A stretch of DNA of 43,673 nt from positions 1 through 43,673 of the forward strand of contig NW_014040033.1 in NCBI RefSeq assembly GCF_001186125.1. The letters are read 5' to 3'. Of this stretch, positions 1 to 11,772 are shown one piece after another. Source of the DNA: Sphaeroforma arctica JP610 (lineage: Eukaryota; Opisthokonta; Ichthyosporea; Ichthyophonida). A program made the position numbers and the translations under genes. The notes under the pieces were generated by a model, which saw only the letters and a list, made by a program, of their open reading frames with translations, was not told where the DNA came from and made no database searches. Within the stretch, counting starts at the first letter, position 1. Every line of letters starts with the position of its first letter.

Positions 1-297
1 ATTAATAAATGATGAATCTGACTTGAAGATTAATAATACTATATCGTTTGATGTGCACATATAGTAGTAGTATCTGCAGCCAATTTCTCATGTTCAAATA
101 TAGACTATATACTAGACATTTTATACAAGTTCAACCTTTCTATCGCATTCACTACATCCTAATGTACACAATTACTTGCTATCTGTCTCCATCGATCAAT
201 TATTCACACCATCATCGGCTATTTTATCCTCCTAGAACCCATCGTTACCGACAACAAGTCGAATCAGTTCCTCAAAGCGTCGACCTCTGCTGCAGCG

Positions 298-2415
298 ATG
301 TCGAGGGGCGGCAACTCACCACTGCGCATGTCCACCACACACCACGGAGACTTGCAACAGATTTCGTTCGATTTCTCCGCTTCCGCTGAGCCACGTGGTT
401 CTAATAACAGATCACAGCCCGTGACCCCCCGGCGTCAGAAGAGTCTGGATAAACTGCTGGCCAAAGAGCGCGAAGGCGCGGAGCGAAGGCGTTTGCGCGG
501 GAGTGCTGAGGCGAGCGATGCCAGTGATGCGGAGACAGAGTTTGTGACGAGTGAGAGTGACTGGGATATGAGGAGCATCGGAGGCACCACTGCGGAAACC
601 TACGCCTACGCTCAAGACCAGATAGAGGAACGCGCCAGGAATCAGGACGATGAGTACTTGCAAGCCAACCAGGAGTCTGGTAATGGGTACAAACAGGTCT
701 ACGAAGGGGCTAATGATGCGTACAACCAGGGGTATGACGAGAATGTGGTGATGGGCGTGGGCCAGACCCTGGCCAATGCACGTGATGCTATGAATGGCGA
801 CTTCTACGATGAACAAGACAATGGCGAGTACAACGGAGAGAGTGTGGGCTCGGTCAGCAATAGCGAGGACGAACCGGGGGCCTCAAATGGGCCTATGGAT
901 GCCGATGGCGGGGTGTTTGCGGCTTACTTCAAGCCTGCAAGCCAGCTGAGCAAGCCTAGTTCTCTGCGGTCGGTGCTGTCCACCATCGCCGATACCGGAG
1001 ACGATACGTCGGACGAGGGGGCCGGCAACGTAGACCCAGCGACGTTCAGGGGTGTCGTTGCGAAGACGAAATCGCAGTACAGCAATGTCAAGCCACACGT
1101 GATGAAGCACTCGTCAACAGGCAATGTACTACAGACAATATCTTCAGATGCTGAACTCAGAGCTCAACCTCGGCCCCGCCATCCGAGTTCCGGTAACGTC
1201 GCGCCGTCTCGGCTGGCGTCTACATCCTACAAGTCGCTCAACAGTGCCAGTCCCACCCGCTGTACCGTGCCCTCAGGCAAGGACAAACGCAGCCTGAGTG
1301 TCAGCGATGCACGCAGGTCTTCCCTGTACCAGACACACTCGAGCGATGTGCTCTCTACCAGCAGTTCCATGGGTAATATCGTGAGCGGTAGCAAGAGTAC
1401 AGACAACCTGCACGCGTTGGGAGTTGCGCCGAGAAAACAGAAACTCAAGCCACAGCCTCGGCCTATGAGCACCATCAATCCGAAGATCAATAGTATCTCG
1501 GGCAACCAGGCGAGGAGTAATATGAGTTATAAGTCAGGTACTCGAAGTAGGCCGAAGAGCACCGCGGGGTTATCTGATATCATTGGCGCGTATGGGAGTG
1601 CCGGAATGAACGGTTCTACTTCTGATGCAGGGGTTGGTTATTCACGCCGATTAAACCGGTCTAATTCATCTGGGCAGTTAGATGGGTATCAAGTCCAAGC
1701 GGATGGGTATGAGGGTCAAGGAGAGGTTTACTATGGCAACGCCCAAGGATATGATGGCAACCAAGGTGTTGATTTTAACAGCTATCACGAGTATAACAGC
1801 GGGAAGTATAACGGGAACAGTCCGCACTACCAGGAGGGCAACCATGGCAACTATGGCAACTATAGCAACTATCCGAACGACCACGATCACTTTCACGACA
1901 GTTACTCCGATTCCCACTCGACAGGATACGGCGGCAGCAATAGCACAGCCAGTCTGATGGGCGAGTACGAGAACCTGCTTGGTCGGGAGAGTATGGGTGT
2001 ACCTGCGTACAGTGGCCTGGTCAATAAAGACCCACCCCCTGTACGCGCGCCACCGAGCGTGGGTTCTATGTTAAATGTGGATACCAGCAAATCGTACGGC
2101 AGTCAGGAGGGGAGCGGGAGTAGCACCAACAGTGTGGTCGAGCAGTCGCGGATGGGCCGGGGCAGGGCCAGCAGTTCGAAAAACATTCCAAGCGGCAGTT
2201 ACATGGAGGCGGATGCGAATGGCCAGGGTGTGGATGCGAGTGAGAAGTTGAAGATGAGAGAGACCAGCCAGTCGAAGTTACGGTCGGAGAACACCATGTC
2301 TGGTGACTTCTCGAATGCGCGCATGCGCAAGAAGAAGTCAGGTACCTCCGGATCGGATAAGAAACGGAGGACAATAGTCATGCTTAACTTTGTAAAGCCC
2401 GGGAAGTCGAGTTAA
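298..2415 (+). CDS. Disordered Ser/Gly/Asn/Tyr-rich protein, 705 aa, function unknown
   Basis: This is a single uninterrupted frame of 705 codons, far longer than chance allows here, with a G at -3 of the ATG. I recognise no folded domain. The N-terminal 80 residues include a basic segment with a TPRRQKSLDKLLAKER stretch that may form a short helix. Residues about 70-210 are acidic and rich in D, E, S and N. Residues about 265-450 are Ser-rich with many RxxS and SxSS sites, typical of phosphorylated disordered regions. Residues about 460-545 form a Tyr/Asn/Gly/His low-complexity tract (GYDGNQ, NYGNYSNY), of the kind seen in condensate-forming proteins. The C-terminus is basic (RMRKKK, DKKRR) and could be a nuclear or membrane-binding signal. 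The smaller open frames on both strands inside it look like shadows. No intron is needed. A cytoskeletal, signalling or RNA-granule scaffold is possible, but this is only inference from composition. Confidence 0.72.
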   Translation: MSRGGNSPLRMSTTHHGDLQQISFDFSASAEPRGSNNRSQPVTPRRQKSLDKLLAKEREGAERRRLRGSAEASDASDAETEFVTSESDWDMRSIGGTTAETYAYAQDQIEERARNQDDEYLQANQESGNGYKQVYEGANDAYNQGYDENVVMGVGQTLANARDAMNGDFYDEQDNGEYNGESVGSVSNSEDEPGASNGPMDADGGVFAAYFKPASQLSKPSSLRSVLSTIADTGDDTSDEGAGNVDPATFRGVVAKTKSQYSNVKPHVMKHSSTGNVLQTISSDAELRAQPRPRHPSSGNVAPSRLASTSYKSLNSASPTRCTVPSGKDKRSLSVSDARRSSLYQTHSSDVLSTSSSMGNIVSGSKSTDNLHALGVAPRKQKLKPQPRPMSTINPKINSISGNQARSNMSYKSGTRSRPKSTAGLSDIIGAYGSAGMNGSTSDAGVGYSRRLNRSNSSGQLDGYQVQADGYEGQGEVYYGNAQGYDGNQGVDFNSYHEYNSGKYNGNSPHYQEGNHGNYGNYSNYPNDHDHFHDSYSDSHSTGYGGSNSTASLMGEYENLLGRESMGVPAYSGLVNKDPPPVRAPPSVGSMLNVDTSKSYGSQEGSGSSTNSVVEQSRMGRGRASSSKNIPSGSYMEADANGQGVDASEKLKMRETSQSKLRSENTMSGDFSNARMRKKKSGTSGSDKKRRTIVMLNFVKPGKSS

Positions 2416-5400
2416 CAGTGTGGCTAATGCGCTTGGCCATTGCTTGCCAATTGTAACTATAACAAAACTGTTCTTGTATGGGCTTGTACCGTACCGAGAT
2501 GGGTATTGAAGCAATGTATGAAAAGCGGATAGCCCGAGCCCAGAACTGGGGCAAGACACTGTGATAGCACGGGGATGTAAACCCATTCTTATACATTCGT
2601 GCCGAGTTCTGCTAACCGTTGGCGCAACATGCAGGATGTGCATCGACATCTAAGAAATACCATATCTATACCTCTGCCTTGACCAGCCAGAGCGCTAGCA
2701 AATGGACTACACTGTACACACCCACCTTTAATTGTCGTCTGGTCCTGTCTCAAACGGAGCACACGCACATACAATCAGTGCTCCCGAGAAACTACATCAG
2801 GTCTATTTAGAAGTTGTATTTAGCTGTGATAGAAAATAACACATAGTTTCTCTATATTGGGGAACATAAACACGTTGTTTCTCCATACTTGGGTGTCGCC
2901 TGGTATTGTATGGCGTAGGCTAATCGGTATCAACGCTGAATGCCAGCATTCAGCCGCATTATACACAGCAAGCCTTCCAGAACTCGTGCGAGAGGATTCG
3001 ATCGATATTACACGGATATTGATAGCCAAGCACGGAATGGAGATGAGCACACACGTCGGGCCATACAATCGACACCGACACATGGCAAGTCATTCCGTCG
3101 GCGAGAAAAGGGGATGATTGTGAAGGGCTGTAGCGACGCTCGACAATACATACGAACACACACACACAAATCATGTGAGCGGCGTGCGAGCATGGATACT
3201 TACGTATATACGGGCAAAACGATGTGTCATGCACGTGCGCAATCACGTTCTCGTAAACGTTTCCGAAAAGTATGGATGCGCGTGTGTTATGACGGAAATG
3301 CACGTACATAAATAAGCGGTTTGCGTATACTTGCGCTCTTTAGCAATACACTTACGCAACTGCGGTATCACCCACGTGAACAAATACATACACATACAGA
3401 TTTGCAAACACGTGATCATGCATGTACACGAAAACATGCGTATACACTTACGCAAATGATGAGTGCGCGTGGATGAAATTGTACGCATAAGCGTGATGAA
3501 TGCGTCAACGTACACGCATCCGAAGGGGTATGCGTGCTGCGAGCGACAGTCCCCAGGGCTTTATGTGAGCTATCAGTTAGTGGACGGTTCTTCGCAAATT
3601 GTACATGAGAAAAATAAATAGTAAAACCTCATATGCTTTTGTATAGCGCTCATTTTTTTGTGGCGAGGTGTTGTGGGTGATATAAAAAGCGATATTCTAA
3701 CTGATTGCATTGAAATTGCAATACATGTTGTGCATCATGAATATAAATTGAGATTAGAGTAGTTCCTCGATATTCATATGTCGCGAGAGTTGTTGTATTG
3801 AGCCGGTACGATTAATTTTGATGCTCAAACATTTAACGGACTCTGACGTTCACACATTCTCCGATTTAACGATCAAAAGCTGTCTGTTTCGATACTGTAG
3901 ACTTAATACTGGCAATACGACTCCACAATATTATAATTTTTCCACCTTAATTCTGGAAATATTAATATACCAATAGTTGTAGCTTCGAACATCCGAGCTA
4001 CAAAGCAGAGTGGTGGCGGTGAGAGACAACGCAAACGTTAGAAACCTCCTGCAAGAGGCAGCTGTTGGGTTGAAGAAATTCTGCTTTATATTGCATTTGA
4101 TTAACTTCTGCACGATAACCGAACGATATTTATTCTACGGTATAGTTGAGAAATCATGGTTGCCAAAACGTGCGATTATCAGTGTAGCGGGGATTTTCGA
4201 TATTCTATGGATGTTTCTTGAAAGTCATTCAGCACTCATCCTGTTTAATATACTTTCCATAGTGCGAAATATGTGCGACCTACCTAAAAGAACAAACTCA
4301 TTCTCTTTAAGTCCTCGACGGCAACTACAAACCCCATCTGCTAGGAAGACCTCTTTTCGTTTACTCAGTCATCCAGCGTCCAGCTTTAAATTTCAATTTT
4401 TTTCTTATGTCAGTCACCTTCATAGAAAACCGTCGCCCCGCAGTTCACAGGCCACACATAGTTCAATTAATAGGGAATTATAACTTAAAACATACAACTA
4501 GTTGCGTATTTTTTTTTCTCGTTCTTACTAACAGTATGGTTCAAACCCACGGTTTATTATTTTTGCAATTCAAATTCGTTCACGAATTAGACCTCCACGC
4601 CCACCTGCTCCGTCGGTGTACGTTCTCATTGCCGGTCGTGTCGTTCATTTGAAACACACACTTGCGACAGCCAGTTCGTGCAATTCCTCTGGGTGACTGA
4701 AGGCGTCGTTTAATCGTACCTCAGACCCTTTTCTGCGTTCAAGTTAACAGCAGATGTTTTGACAGCTTGAACCACTGATTCCACTATCCAGACAACCTTC
4801 AATTGCCGCGTTTCCATTGTACGTGGAGGGTACAGGACAATTTTTACCAGCGATGGTTCATTCAGTGCACGTTCTGTCGAAGCTGTCGGGGAAGACGGCA
4901 CCCCCGAAGTGCCAGCTACGAGTAAGTCAGCGAGTACTGCGATGGTACTCAAGGTGTTCGTGTTGGGTTTCTATTGATGACTTGATGTTATTGCAGTCCC
5001 ATCAAAGCCAGCTGCTTATAAAAACTTGAGAAGTTTTTTTTGTAAGACCTGCATATTAGCCAGCGTGAAGTTCTTGTACGGAACGTGTGGACATTGTAAC
5101 ATACGAACACTGATAAAACATATATACAGTAGTCACTCAGTAATACAGTATTGCTGGTGACTGTGGTTTGTTCACAAATAGACAACAGTAGGCACCAGCC
5201 AGTCATACCTTATCTGTCACATGTTAGTTGTATTGTTCGGACGAAAATCTGGAGAAGTACGCTACTGGGATTAATTGGCCATCTCGGCGAACAAATGGGC
5301 ACCCGCCTATCCCAACGAATTCGTACGCGTTAAAGTATTACACGAGTTGCTCGTGCATTTCGGGTTTAGTGAGCTATATAACGATACAAAATTCTCTTTT

Positions 5401-6550
5401 CCTACACTGCAAATTGCAAAGCTAAAAATATAATGACATAAAACTTCTACCTTTGAGTTATAAGTCACTTCTATTGAAACCAAAAAGAGGGACCTCTAAT
5501 ACTGTGTTCTTCATATCTAGCTGTGCGCTAAATAGAACATCATTATTGGCATGCTGGGTATGAGATATAATAATGGTGTATCACTTTTGCTAAGTTCATA
5601 CTTGAAATACAGTTTGGTACTTATGAGGCTGGTGCACCTTACACACCCCAACTGCCGTGATCGAAGGATAGTAACCTTGAAGCGGACGTAGTCGTCGGCA
5701 GCTTAGATACCCAAGACAATAGTGCATAGAGAACTAATGCACATGGATGACGATAGTTGCGTGGGGATGGCAAGCGCTCTAAAGTTACACTAAGACAAAG
5801 ATAGATTGATGGAAACGAACCATATGCGACCGGCAAGTGGGTGATCGATGAGGGAGAACTGGGAGTCCGAAATAGTTGATGCGTGAACGACGTGTTAGGA
5901 CGGCCACGACTGTATCGCACATGACAGCAGTGGGAGGGGAAGTGACGGGAACGAGGAAGTATAACATAGGTAAAGCATAAACACCAAGCTCGAAGGGCGA
6001 ATGCGGCAGGTGGTGGGCACATACGTTCAGGTTGCGGCCCACTAAACGATGAAAGGGAGATGTGGGCGAGGAACTCACATCGCAGTGTGGCCACATAGTA
6101 AAAGATGTGGCGGACCTAATGCCTCAGTGAGACAGCTGTGATAGTGATAATATGCTCTCAGGGCAAGGGATAGAAGTAGCGATGGCAACCCGGCCAAACA
6201 GAAGACATATATGTAAAGTGATCGACATATCTGCATGTATATGCTGACATAAATTTACCATGAAATGTACATTTGACATAAACAAGAAAATTCCGTACGT
6301 TTTCACTTTGTTAATTTGATCAATTGCTTATTGATCTGGGTTGGTATTTAACCGACGCCAACATTTGGATAAACGACATATCACACATATCGTGATGACC
6401 ATGTCACGACATGGTGACGTCAGGTCCGCTAAAGGTGACATCAGTGGATATCAAATATAACTAAACGAATGTCCTACTGACATTTTTCCGATCCATTGAT
6501 CTCAGATCAGCCAGATAGGCCAATACGCGATTGATTTGAAAAGGGGTGGT
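2416..6550. other. Long intergenic stretch, no supported gene
   Basis: I see no convincing gene in these 4.1 kb. Open frames of up to 157 codons exist (for example 4010-4483 on + and 5639-6094 on -), but they show no domain, no splice context and no composition that sets them apart from background. The segment about 3160-3540 is rich in CpG-containing words and carries the 13-mer TACACTTACGCAA twice (3347-3359 and 3443-3455). A palindrome with 8-bp arms (ACCATGTC / GACATGGT) lies at 6398-6415, about 135 bases before the left LTR-like repeat. The rest is AT-rich and unremarkable. Confidence 0.5.
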
Positions 6551-6697
6551 TGTAGTAGCAGTAGTGACAAGCACCAGGATATGGACATTGAGGTCCAAAC
6601 ACCGGCTGATAGAAGAAGGGGACTAAAATTTGGTTTAGGACATACATATGGATATTCATATGTATAAATATGATTCATGGACTAGCCTCGTTTTCTT
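6551..6697 (+). repeat. Left LTR-like direct repeat of the compound element
   Basis: About 147 bases starting TGTAGTAGCAG match, in the same orientation and over their whole length, the sequence at 21183-21335 (TGTAATAGCAG...). By eye roughly three quarters of positions agree, with the best-kept part being TTTAGGACATAC through CATGGACTAGCCT. Both copies start with TG. Inside is a hairpin, ATACATATG / CATATGTAT around the loop GATATT (6642-6665). The pol-like remains lie just upstream of the right copy, as expected for a 3' LTR. The outer ends and any target-site duplication could not be fixed, so LTR is an inference. A shared short interspersed repeat is the alternative. The divergence points to an old insertion. 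Confidence 0.55.
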
Positions 6698-8500
6698 TGT
6701 AGCGTAGATTGCCGGACAATGACCAAGTATTTTGTATACTAGTCAGTAGATGTGACAGAACATTTAGCTTAATTGATAGTAAACTACGGGTAAGGTCTAC
6801 TACAATTACAGACTACAAGTAAGACTACAAGTGCAAGATTTATTAAAATTACTTATTTCTTTTCTTGCATGGATAGATCACTGATTGAGAATACACTTCT
6901 GATCACAACTACACTTCGATTCACACTTCCAATCACGACTACGTATAGCTCACTAGCTCCATGTAGGTTTACTAGTTGGTAGTATGCCGGTATCTTTCAA
7001 CACCGACCCACAGAGTCAAGGACGCTCGAAATCACGTCGCACTCCTGTGATGTACTACGGGCGTCGGAACAGACCGATCTTGACTTTAGTTCACGATTGG
7101 GACGTAGAGAAGTTTCAAGAGAAATACACATGACTGATCCCCCGAAGCGGTTGAGCTGCCTGTGATGTACTACGGGCGTCGGAACAGACCGATCTTGACT
7201 TTTCTTTGCGATTGAGACGTGGAAAAGTTTCAAAAGAAATACACACGACTGATCCCCAAAGCGGTTGAATTGATGTATTTCCTTTTTCCATCCAGATTAA
7301 GCTGGTGGCAACTTTAGGGACAACTAGTACGGTGATTGAGGTTTTGAATGCTGGCTGATTGCTTATTAGGGCAGTGCAGCCCATCTGAGGAAGATGCAGC
7401 ATAGTGCAAAACTGTTAAAGGAGACACGCAAGCAGAACATACCTTCTCAAACGGATGAGTGCTTTAAGCTGTTCTTCTCTCTGATATGGACAAGTATGGC
7501 GTGCTGTCGGCTGTCTACCATCTATGCCGGTGCGCAGTGATTGCGGGGGTGCTATGTTGGTACAAGTTGTCGACGGCAAAGATGTGGTCGAATCGTTCCA
7601 ACTGGAGACCGTACCCCGGTCAAAGCTGCTGCTGGCCCGCGCTTTACTCTCTTTCTGTGTGACCAATGTGACTTTTCGGATGACAGAGATATTTGGCCTC
7701 ATGGTAAACATCCTGCTGCCGAACCGGCCAATCAGAACCACCCACAACAAAGGAGTGGGACGTGCAGGCAACTATGGCTGACAAAATAATTTATGAGGCA
7801 CGAGAACACATTATATAAACAATATCACCGAAGACAAATGTTGGGACTACACCCAATTTTGATTTGCCCATGGCACGTCCAAGCCTTACAGATTCCTCAC
7901 ATATGGTGACGGATTTCTGGAAAGCGTACGAGATGGATTGGGCTAGCCGTGCACGAACGGATGAGATTCCACATATGACAGCGGGTTATCCAGACCTTCA
8001 CTTTATCGATATTTGGATTCGGGAAGCAATGAATTAATTAGAAAAGAAACCACTTTAGAAACCTTTTGTCTATATCGAAGGCATGGGTTGGCAATATTGC
8101 GGAGTGTGTGATGGTTTGCAACTCAATGGAGAGCTGACTACCTTCGACGATGACATACTTTTTACTCCTACAGGTCGCTGGCGACTACGCCCAGCGGTGG
8201 AACACATGTAGATTTACCTTTACCAGTGTAACTGCTGATTTCCAACCAGCCGCATGGCTCAACAGGATGGTCGTGAGTATCCCACGTCCAACCTACACCT
8301 GAGCCAGGCTAGACTATTCTCTCTCAGTGGGGCGAACCGAGCGCGAACGCACTTATTTATCTGCGTTTCCCCCCATAGTTCCGGTCAAAGTGCCAAAATA
8401 CCTTTTTTTTTTCAATCACGAAAATACCTTCATTTTTCGCATACATTTTCCTTATTTAGGCATATACTGATGGCGGCAAAATAACAATTTATAGGCCGTA
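6698..8500 (+). mobile_element. Internal region of the element left of the viral block; short open remnants
   Basis: This stretch follows the left LTR-like repeat. It contains a 114-115 bp tandem duplication (separate entry) and coding-like open segments at 7524-7781 (+, 85 codons), 7870-8037 (+, 55 codons, with Trp-rich words such as DFWKAYEMDW) and 8065-8211 (+, including YIEGMGWQYCGVCDG). None is recognised. If the direct repeats are LTRs, this is where a gag-type region would lie, but no CCHC zinc knuckle or other gag mark is visible. The segments could instead belong to the viral block or be unrelated. It is treated as a broken fossil with several interruptions. Confidence 0.35.
7045..7268 (+). 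repeat. Tandem duplication, two units of about 115 bp
   Basis: The unit starting CTGTGATGTACTACGGGCG at 7045 recurs at 7160, and both units end near GCGGTTGA (7154 and 7268). The first 45 bases or so are almost identical and the rest differs at scattered positions. It lies inside the internal region of the compound element and has no coding sense I can support. Confidence 0.85.
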
Positions 8501-8520
8501 TAAACCCGATGTTTTAGTCT

Positions 8521-8960
8521 ACCGTCCCGATTTATTCAGCTTATATTCCTATTTTTTGAGGTTGTTTGCCCTATTCCCGATTTATATTCCCGATTCATAC
8601 ACCTGTTTTTTGTCTTGTTTTTTTTTTGTCAATGTAAAATTTGTTTTTTTCACAGGCTAAGAAGCCCAGCTGTACCGTCCCGATTTACATGATTTTCCAT
8701 TCCTAATTTTAACAGTATATAATCCTATTTTTTGAGGTTGTTTGGCATATTCCCGATTTATATTCCCGATTCATACACCTGATTTTTGTCTTGTTTTCTT
8801 TTGTCAACGTACAAATTGGGGTTTTTTTTCACAGGCGAAAAAGCCCAACTGTACCGTCCCGATTTACATGAATTCCAATCGTATTCTTTACAGTATAGAA
8901 TCTTATTTTTTGTGGATGTTGGGCATATTCCTGATTTTTATACCCGTTTTTTATCTTTTT
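8521..8960 (+). repeat. Three tandem AT-rich units with CCCGATTTATA motifs at the left edge of the viral block
   Basis: Three copies of a unit begin with ACCGTCCCGATTTA at 8521, 8674 and 8853, giving periods of 153 and 179 bases. Each carries TATTCCTATTTTTTGAGG-like and TTCCCGATTTATATTCCCG-like words; the first two are followed by a T-rich run and CACAGGC. The same CCCGATTT words recur between the convergent genes at 14917-15006. This suggests a noncoding element belonging to the viral block, perhaps a promoter, terminator or repeat hot spot. The first coding frame of the block starts just after, at 8974. Confidence 0.75.
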
Positions 8961-8973
8961 TACATGAACGAAA

Positions 8974-10168
8974 ATGACAAATAACGATGCTACCCGACCA
9001 GACGAATCGAGTAGTTGCAGCAGCGACGACGACATTACAGTCGATACGGATACGAGTTGTGACAGCGACTACAGTGGCGACGACGACGATGACGACAATT
9101 CAACAAGCGGTACTGTGTGGACACCAGTGGCGGTAAAGAATCGCCCAGCAACCGGCATCATGCCAATGTGTGGACTGACAAAAAAGGGGAAACTGTAATT
9201 TATTCGCGTATACGCAGACGACTGCTACAGTGGGACGAGCGTCATGTTCGCAAAGCTGGAGAAGGCGATTGACAAAGTAGCACCGGGGACGAGTGTCATT
9301 GTGCGACTGTTCTTTATGAACGGACCAAGCGAGAACCGAACGCCGTCGTGGGCAACGACAAAAGGTGAGAAGGGGACAAACGACTGGAGTAACGCATCAG
9401 AGCTATTTAGAAAGTTGACCGTGCATTTGCGCAATGAAAACTGATGCTTCCTATTGCAGCTTGGATTTGGCTTTTGGAGCGAGTTCCACGTGTTGGAATT
9501 ACAATGAAACCAGGCATCAACTTTCCGAGTCCGGCACAGGTGGATATACTCTTTGATATTGTCAACGTCAACCGCGGCCCGCCACAGGTCACCGTGAGCG
9601 TGGGTGTGGGCGACAAGAAGCGTGTGCTCAGCGACAGTTTCCGAACGCATTCGACAATGGTATATTTTACGACTCGTTCATGAAGACCAAAGGTATTGAG
9701 TCGGCATATGAGACGAGCCTGTACAACGGATGTAAGTACAACGAGCGCGTATATACAATGAAAGGTGGGGAGTTCTCAAACGGCGAGGGTAAATTGTAGG
9801 CGATTATGGACACGACCAAATTGCTGATGAAAGCGCGCGCCATGCACTACATTCTACCTAACGGAACATCGGGCATCCTGTCGTTCAGCAGCTCCAAGGT
9901 CCAGGAACTGTCTGAATACATGGGGTATCGCCTCAAGGTTACGGCTGCAAGTAAAAACGCCGACGGGTACACTCGGCTCACAGTGTCCAAAGTAGGCATT
10001 GCGCCGACACTGTACGATCTGAACGTCGTGCACAAGGGTGTGACGTTTGAGCCAACACTGCGAAACCTGAAACCGGGGGCGAGTCGATACGTGTACGGCA
10101 AGATTATTGTTGGTGATAATACACAGTTCCAGGCCGAGGGTACGCGGTATCTGGAAAAATGCCACTGA
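8974..10168 (+). pseudogene. Broken DUF4874/DUF4832 glycoside-hydrolase-like gene (viral-block fossil)
   Basis: Several neighbouring open segments on this strand together resemble, from memory, the paired DUF4874/DUF4832 family, a TIM-barrel-like putative glycoside hydrolase followed by a beta-sandwich. Recognisable marks include YADDCYSGTS, APGTSVIVRLFF and GIESAYET, then MGYRLKVTA and VGIAPTLYDL near the end. The first 55 residues of the opening frame are a Ser/Asp-rich linker. The same family is present as a whole frame at 13658-14710, which shares a Trp-containing FWSE motif. The gene is broken, with about three or more interruptions. The role in life would have been sugar binding or cleavage at a virion or cell surface, by inference only. 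Confidence 0.6.
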
Positions 10169-10196
10169 TGTAGGTTTTATAGCGGTTGGTGAAAGC

Positions 10197-11052
10197 GCCG
10201 GCAAGACCGGGTAGGGCAAGAACAGCATTGCCACAGGGCAGTATGCGGGCAGTGTCTCGCAGGCGGCAAATAGCGTCATTCTCAACGCGTCGGGCGCCGA
10301 CCTCAACGCTACAACCGAGGGGCTTTTCGCCAGCCCCTTACGCAACTTGAACTTGGGTACCAATGTACTGTACTATGGTACCACACCGGCCGAGACCAAA
10401 GTAGTCGAGCTGGGGACGTGCGTAAGTGATTATCTAAGGTGGAACGGCAGCAAATGGGTATCCGGGGGCGACAAGGTGGTAATTGCGTGCGGTGCGGGTG
10501 CCAACGACCAAGCCCAGGGTGCTGTGGCCGTTGGGTGTAACGCAGGTAATTTGTCGCAGGGGCAATTCGGCATTGCAATTGGCGACAGTGCAGATTTCAG
10601 TTCACAGGCAGCCAACAGCGTGATTCTCAATGCGTCCGGTGTTGTTCAAGATGCTGCGAATGCGTGATTTTTAGTCAACCCCATTCGCAACGAACATCGT
10701 GCGGATCAGATGCTGTACTACGATACCAAGACACGGGAAGTTGTGTACAGTGACAAGCCAGTTCAGGGACGACAGGTGGCGTTTAGGACGTGTGTAGAGG
10801 TATTTGCTGCACACATCGGCAACGTGCGAGACCTTGGTGAACATGTCGATGCGCACGGCACATTCGGGATATCTGTTCCGCAAGACGAGCAAGTTCCTCG
10901 AGGGTCTCGCCGTCAAGAACGACGGCACGATTCGGAACATTGACAATTGCATTGTTAGCAATTCGTACGGCCCGTACAATTTGGACGGAAAGTATATTGT
11001 AAATAGCACGTTTTGTAACAACGGACGTGTTATTGAGAGATTTACGAGCTAG
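10197..11052 (+). pseudogene. Fibre/adhesin head-repeat gene remnant A (viral-block fossil)
   Basis: This region encodes the module series seen three times in the block: 16-residue repeats of the type hAhGxxAGxxxQxxxA, then an SVILNASG turn, then TEGLF.xP.R, then VLYY.T, then GTCVSDYLRWNGSKW. Two NASG modules are present (about 10270 and 10620). A further stretch near 10850-11050 reads as an Asn/Gly-rich C-terminal piece. The repeats resemble YadA-type trimeric autotransporter heads, and similar arrays are, to my memory, found in giant-virus surface proteins. It is broken, with a few interruptions. A likely former role is a virion surface fibre. Confidence 0.6.
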
Positions 11053-11301
11053 AAAAAAAAACGAATAAGCAGATTTGAGAAAACTACATGAAAATGAGGC
11101 CGTGATTATTTCATTCTCATTCTTACACTATCGATTTACAAACATGACTAAGCGTGCAATTCAAAACAAAATTACACCTACCACTAAGCGTGTATTCGTC
11201 GATGTGATGAATACTACACCTCGCGACACTAGTTCACCTCCCAATATCACTAGTTCTGTTTTGTGTGAATTATTCGCTATCTTGCACCTGGACTCAATAT
11301 C

Positions 11302-11772
11302 TTGGTGTCCAAGTCACCCGACGGCACGTGGAACCCCACCACCATTCTTCAAACCCCACCAGGTTCCTATAATCTAGTGTTTAAGCTTGGGATGAAAGAT
11401 GGTGCGAATACCGGGCGATCACGCTGTGTCGGGCGTGACCATTGGGTGGCCATGGAATTGCACCGCAAGATCAACGACCTCACCAGACCGCTAATCTGGG
11501 AGGAAAACAACAAGTTTGTCAAGACCGTGCTCCTCGTCGAGCAATCTGGAAACAGTATGGGGAAACCAAAATATATCGACGCACACCCCGGGTGTATCGG
11601 GAACAACCCCAACCTCGCGTTTGTCGATGAACGCCATTTTGGTGTGCGAAACGCCAGGACTAGAAAGAACATAGGTGGGCTTCTGGACGCGACCATGCAC
11701 CGCATTACGTCAATCGGGATTACGGCGTTAGCTAGCATCACACGCACCAACGGAATTTACACTATGAACTAG
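11302..11772 (+). CDS. Unrecognised frame of the viral block, up to 156 aa (fossil context)
   Basis: This is an open frame of 156 codons from the first ATG, lying between two fibre-repeat regions. Words include GSYNLVFKLGMKDG, RDHWVAMELHRKIND and HPGCIGNNPNLAFVD. The mix of buried and charged residues looks like a folded domain rather than low complexity. I do not recognise the family. Reading density and composition match the viral block, so I assign it to the same fossil. A longer frame on the minus strand (11367-11750) is judged a shadow because it lacks comparable word structure. Confidence 0.4.
   Translation: MVSKSPDGTWNPTTILQTPPGSYNLVFKLGMKDGANTGRSRCVGRDHWVAMELHRKINDLTRPLIWEENNKFVKTVLLVEQSGNSMGKPKYIDAHPGCIGNNPNLAFVDERHFGVRNARTRKNIGGLLDATMHRITSIGITALASITRTNGIYTMN

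Noticed and set aside
412-2374. Several minus-strand and out-of-frame open frames inside the 705-residue gene
   Set aside because: They follow its codon composition (for example the Val/Ile-rich frame opposite the Tyr/Asn/Gly tract) and have no features of their own.
4010-4483. 157-codon plus-strand frame
   Set aside because: No domain, no splice context and no clear coding composition; the length is possible by chance in 4 kb of intergenic sequence.
5639-6094. 151-codon minus-strand frame in a slightly GC-richer patch
   Set aside because: Word content is random-looking and an overlapping frame of similar length exists; nothing is recognisable.
6600-6697. Possible hammerhead ribozyme in the LTR-like repeat (CTGATAG followed by GAAGG)
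   Set aside because: The conserved CTGANGA and GAAA core is not matched, so the hairpin alone does not support a ribozyme.
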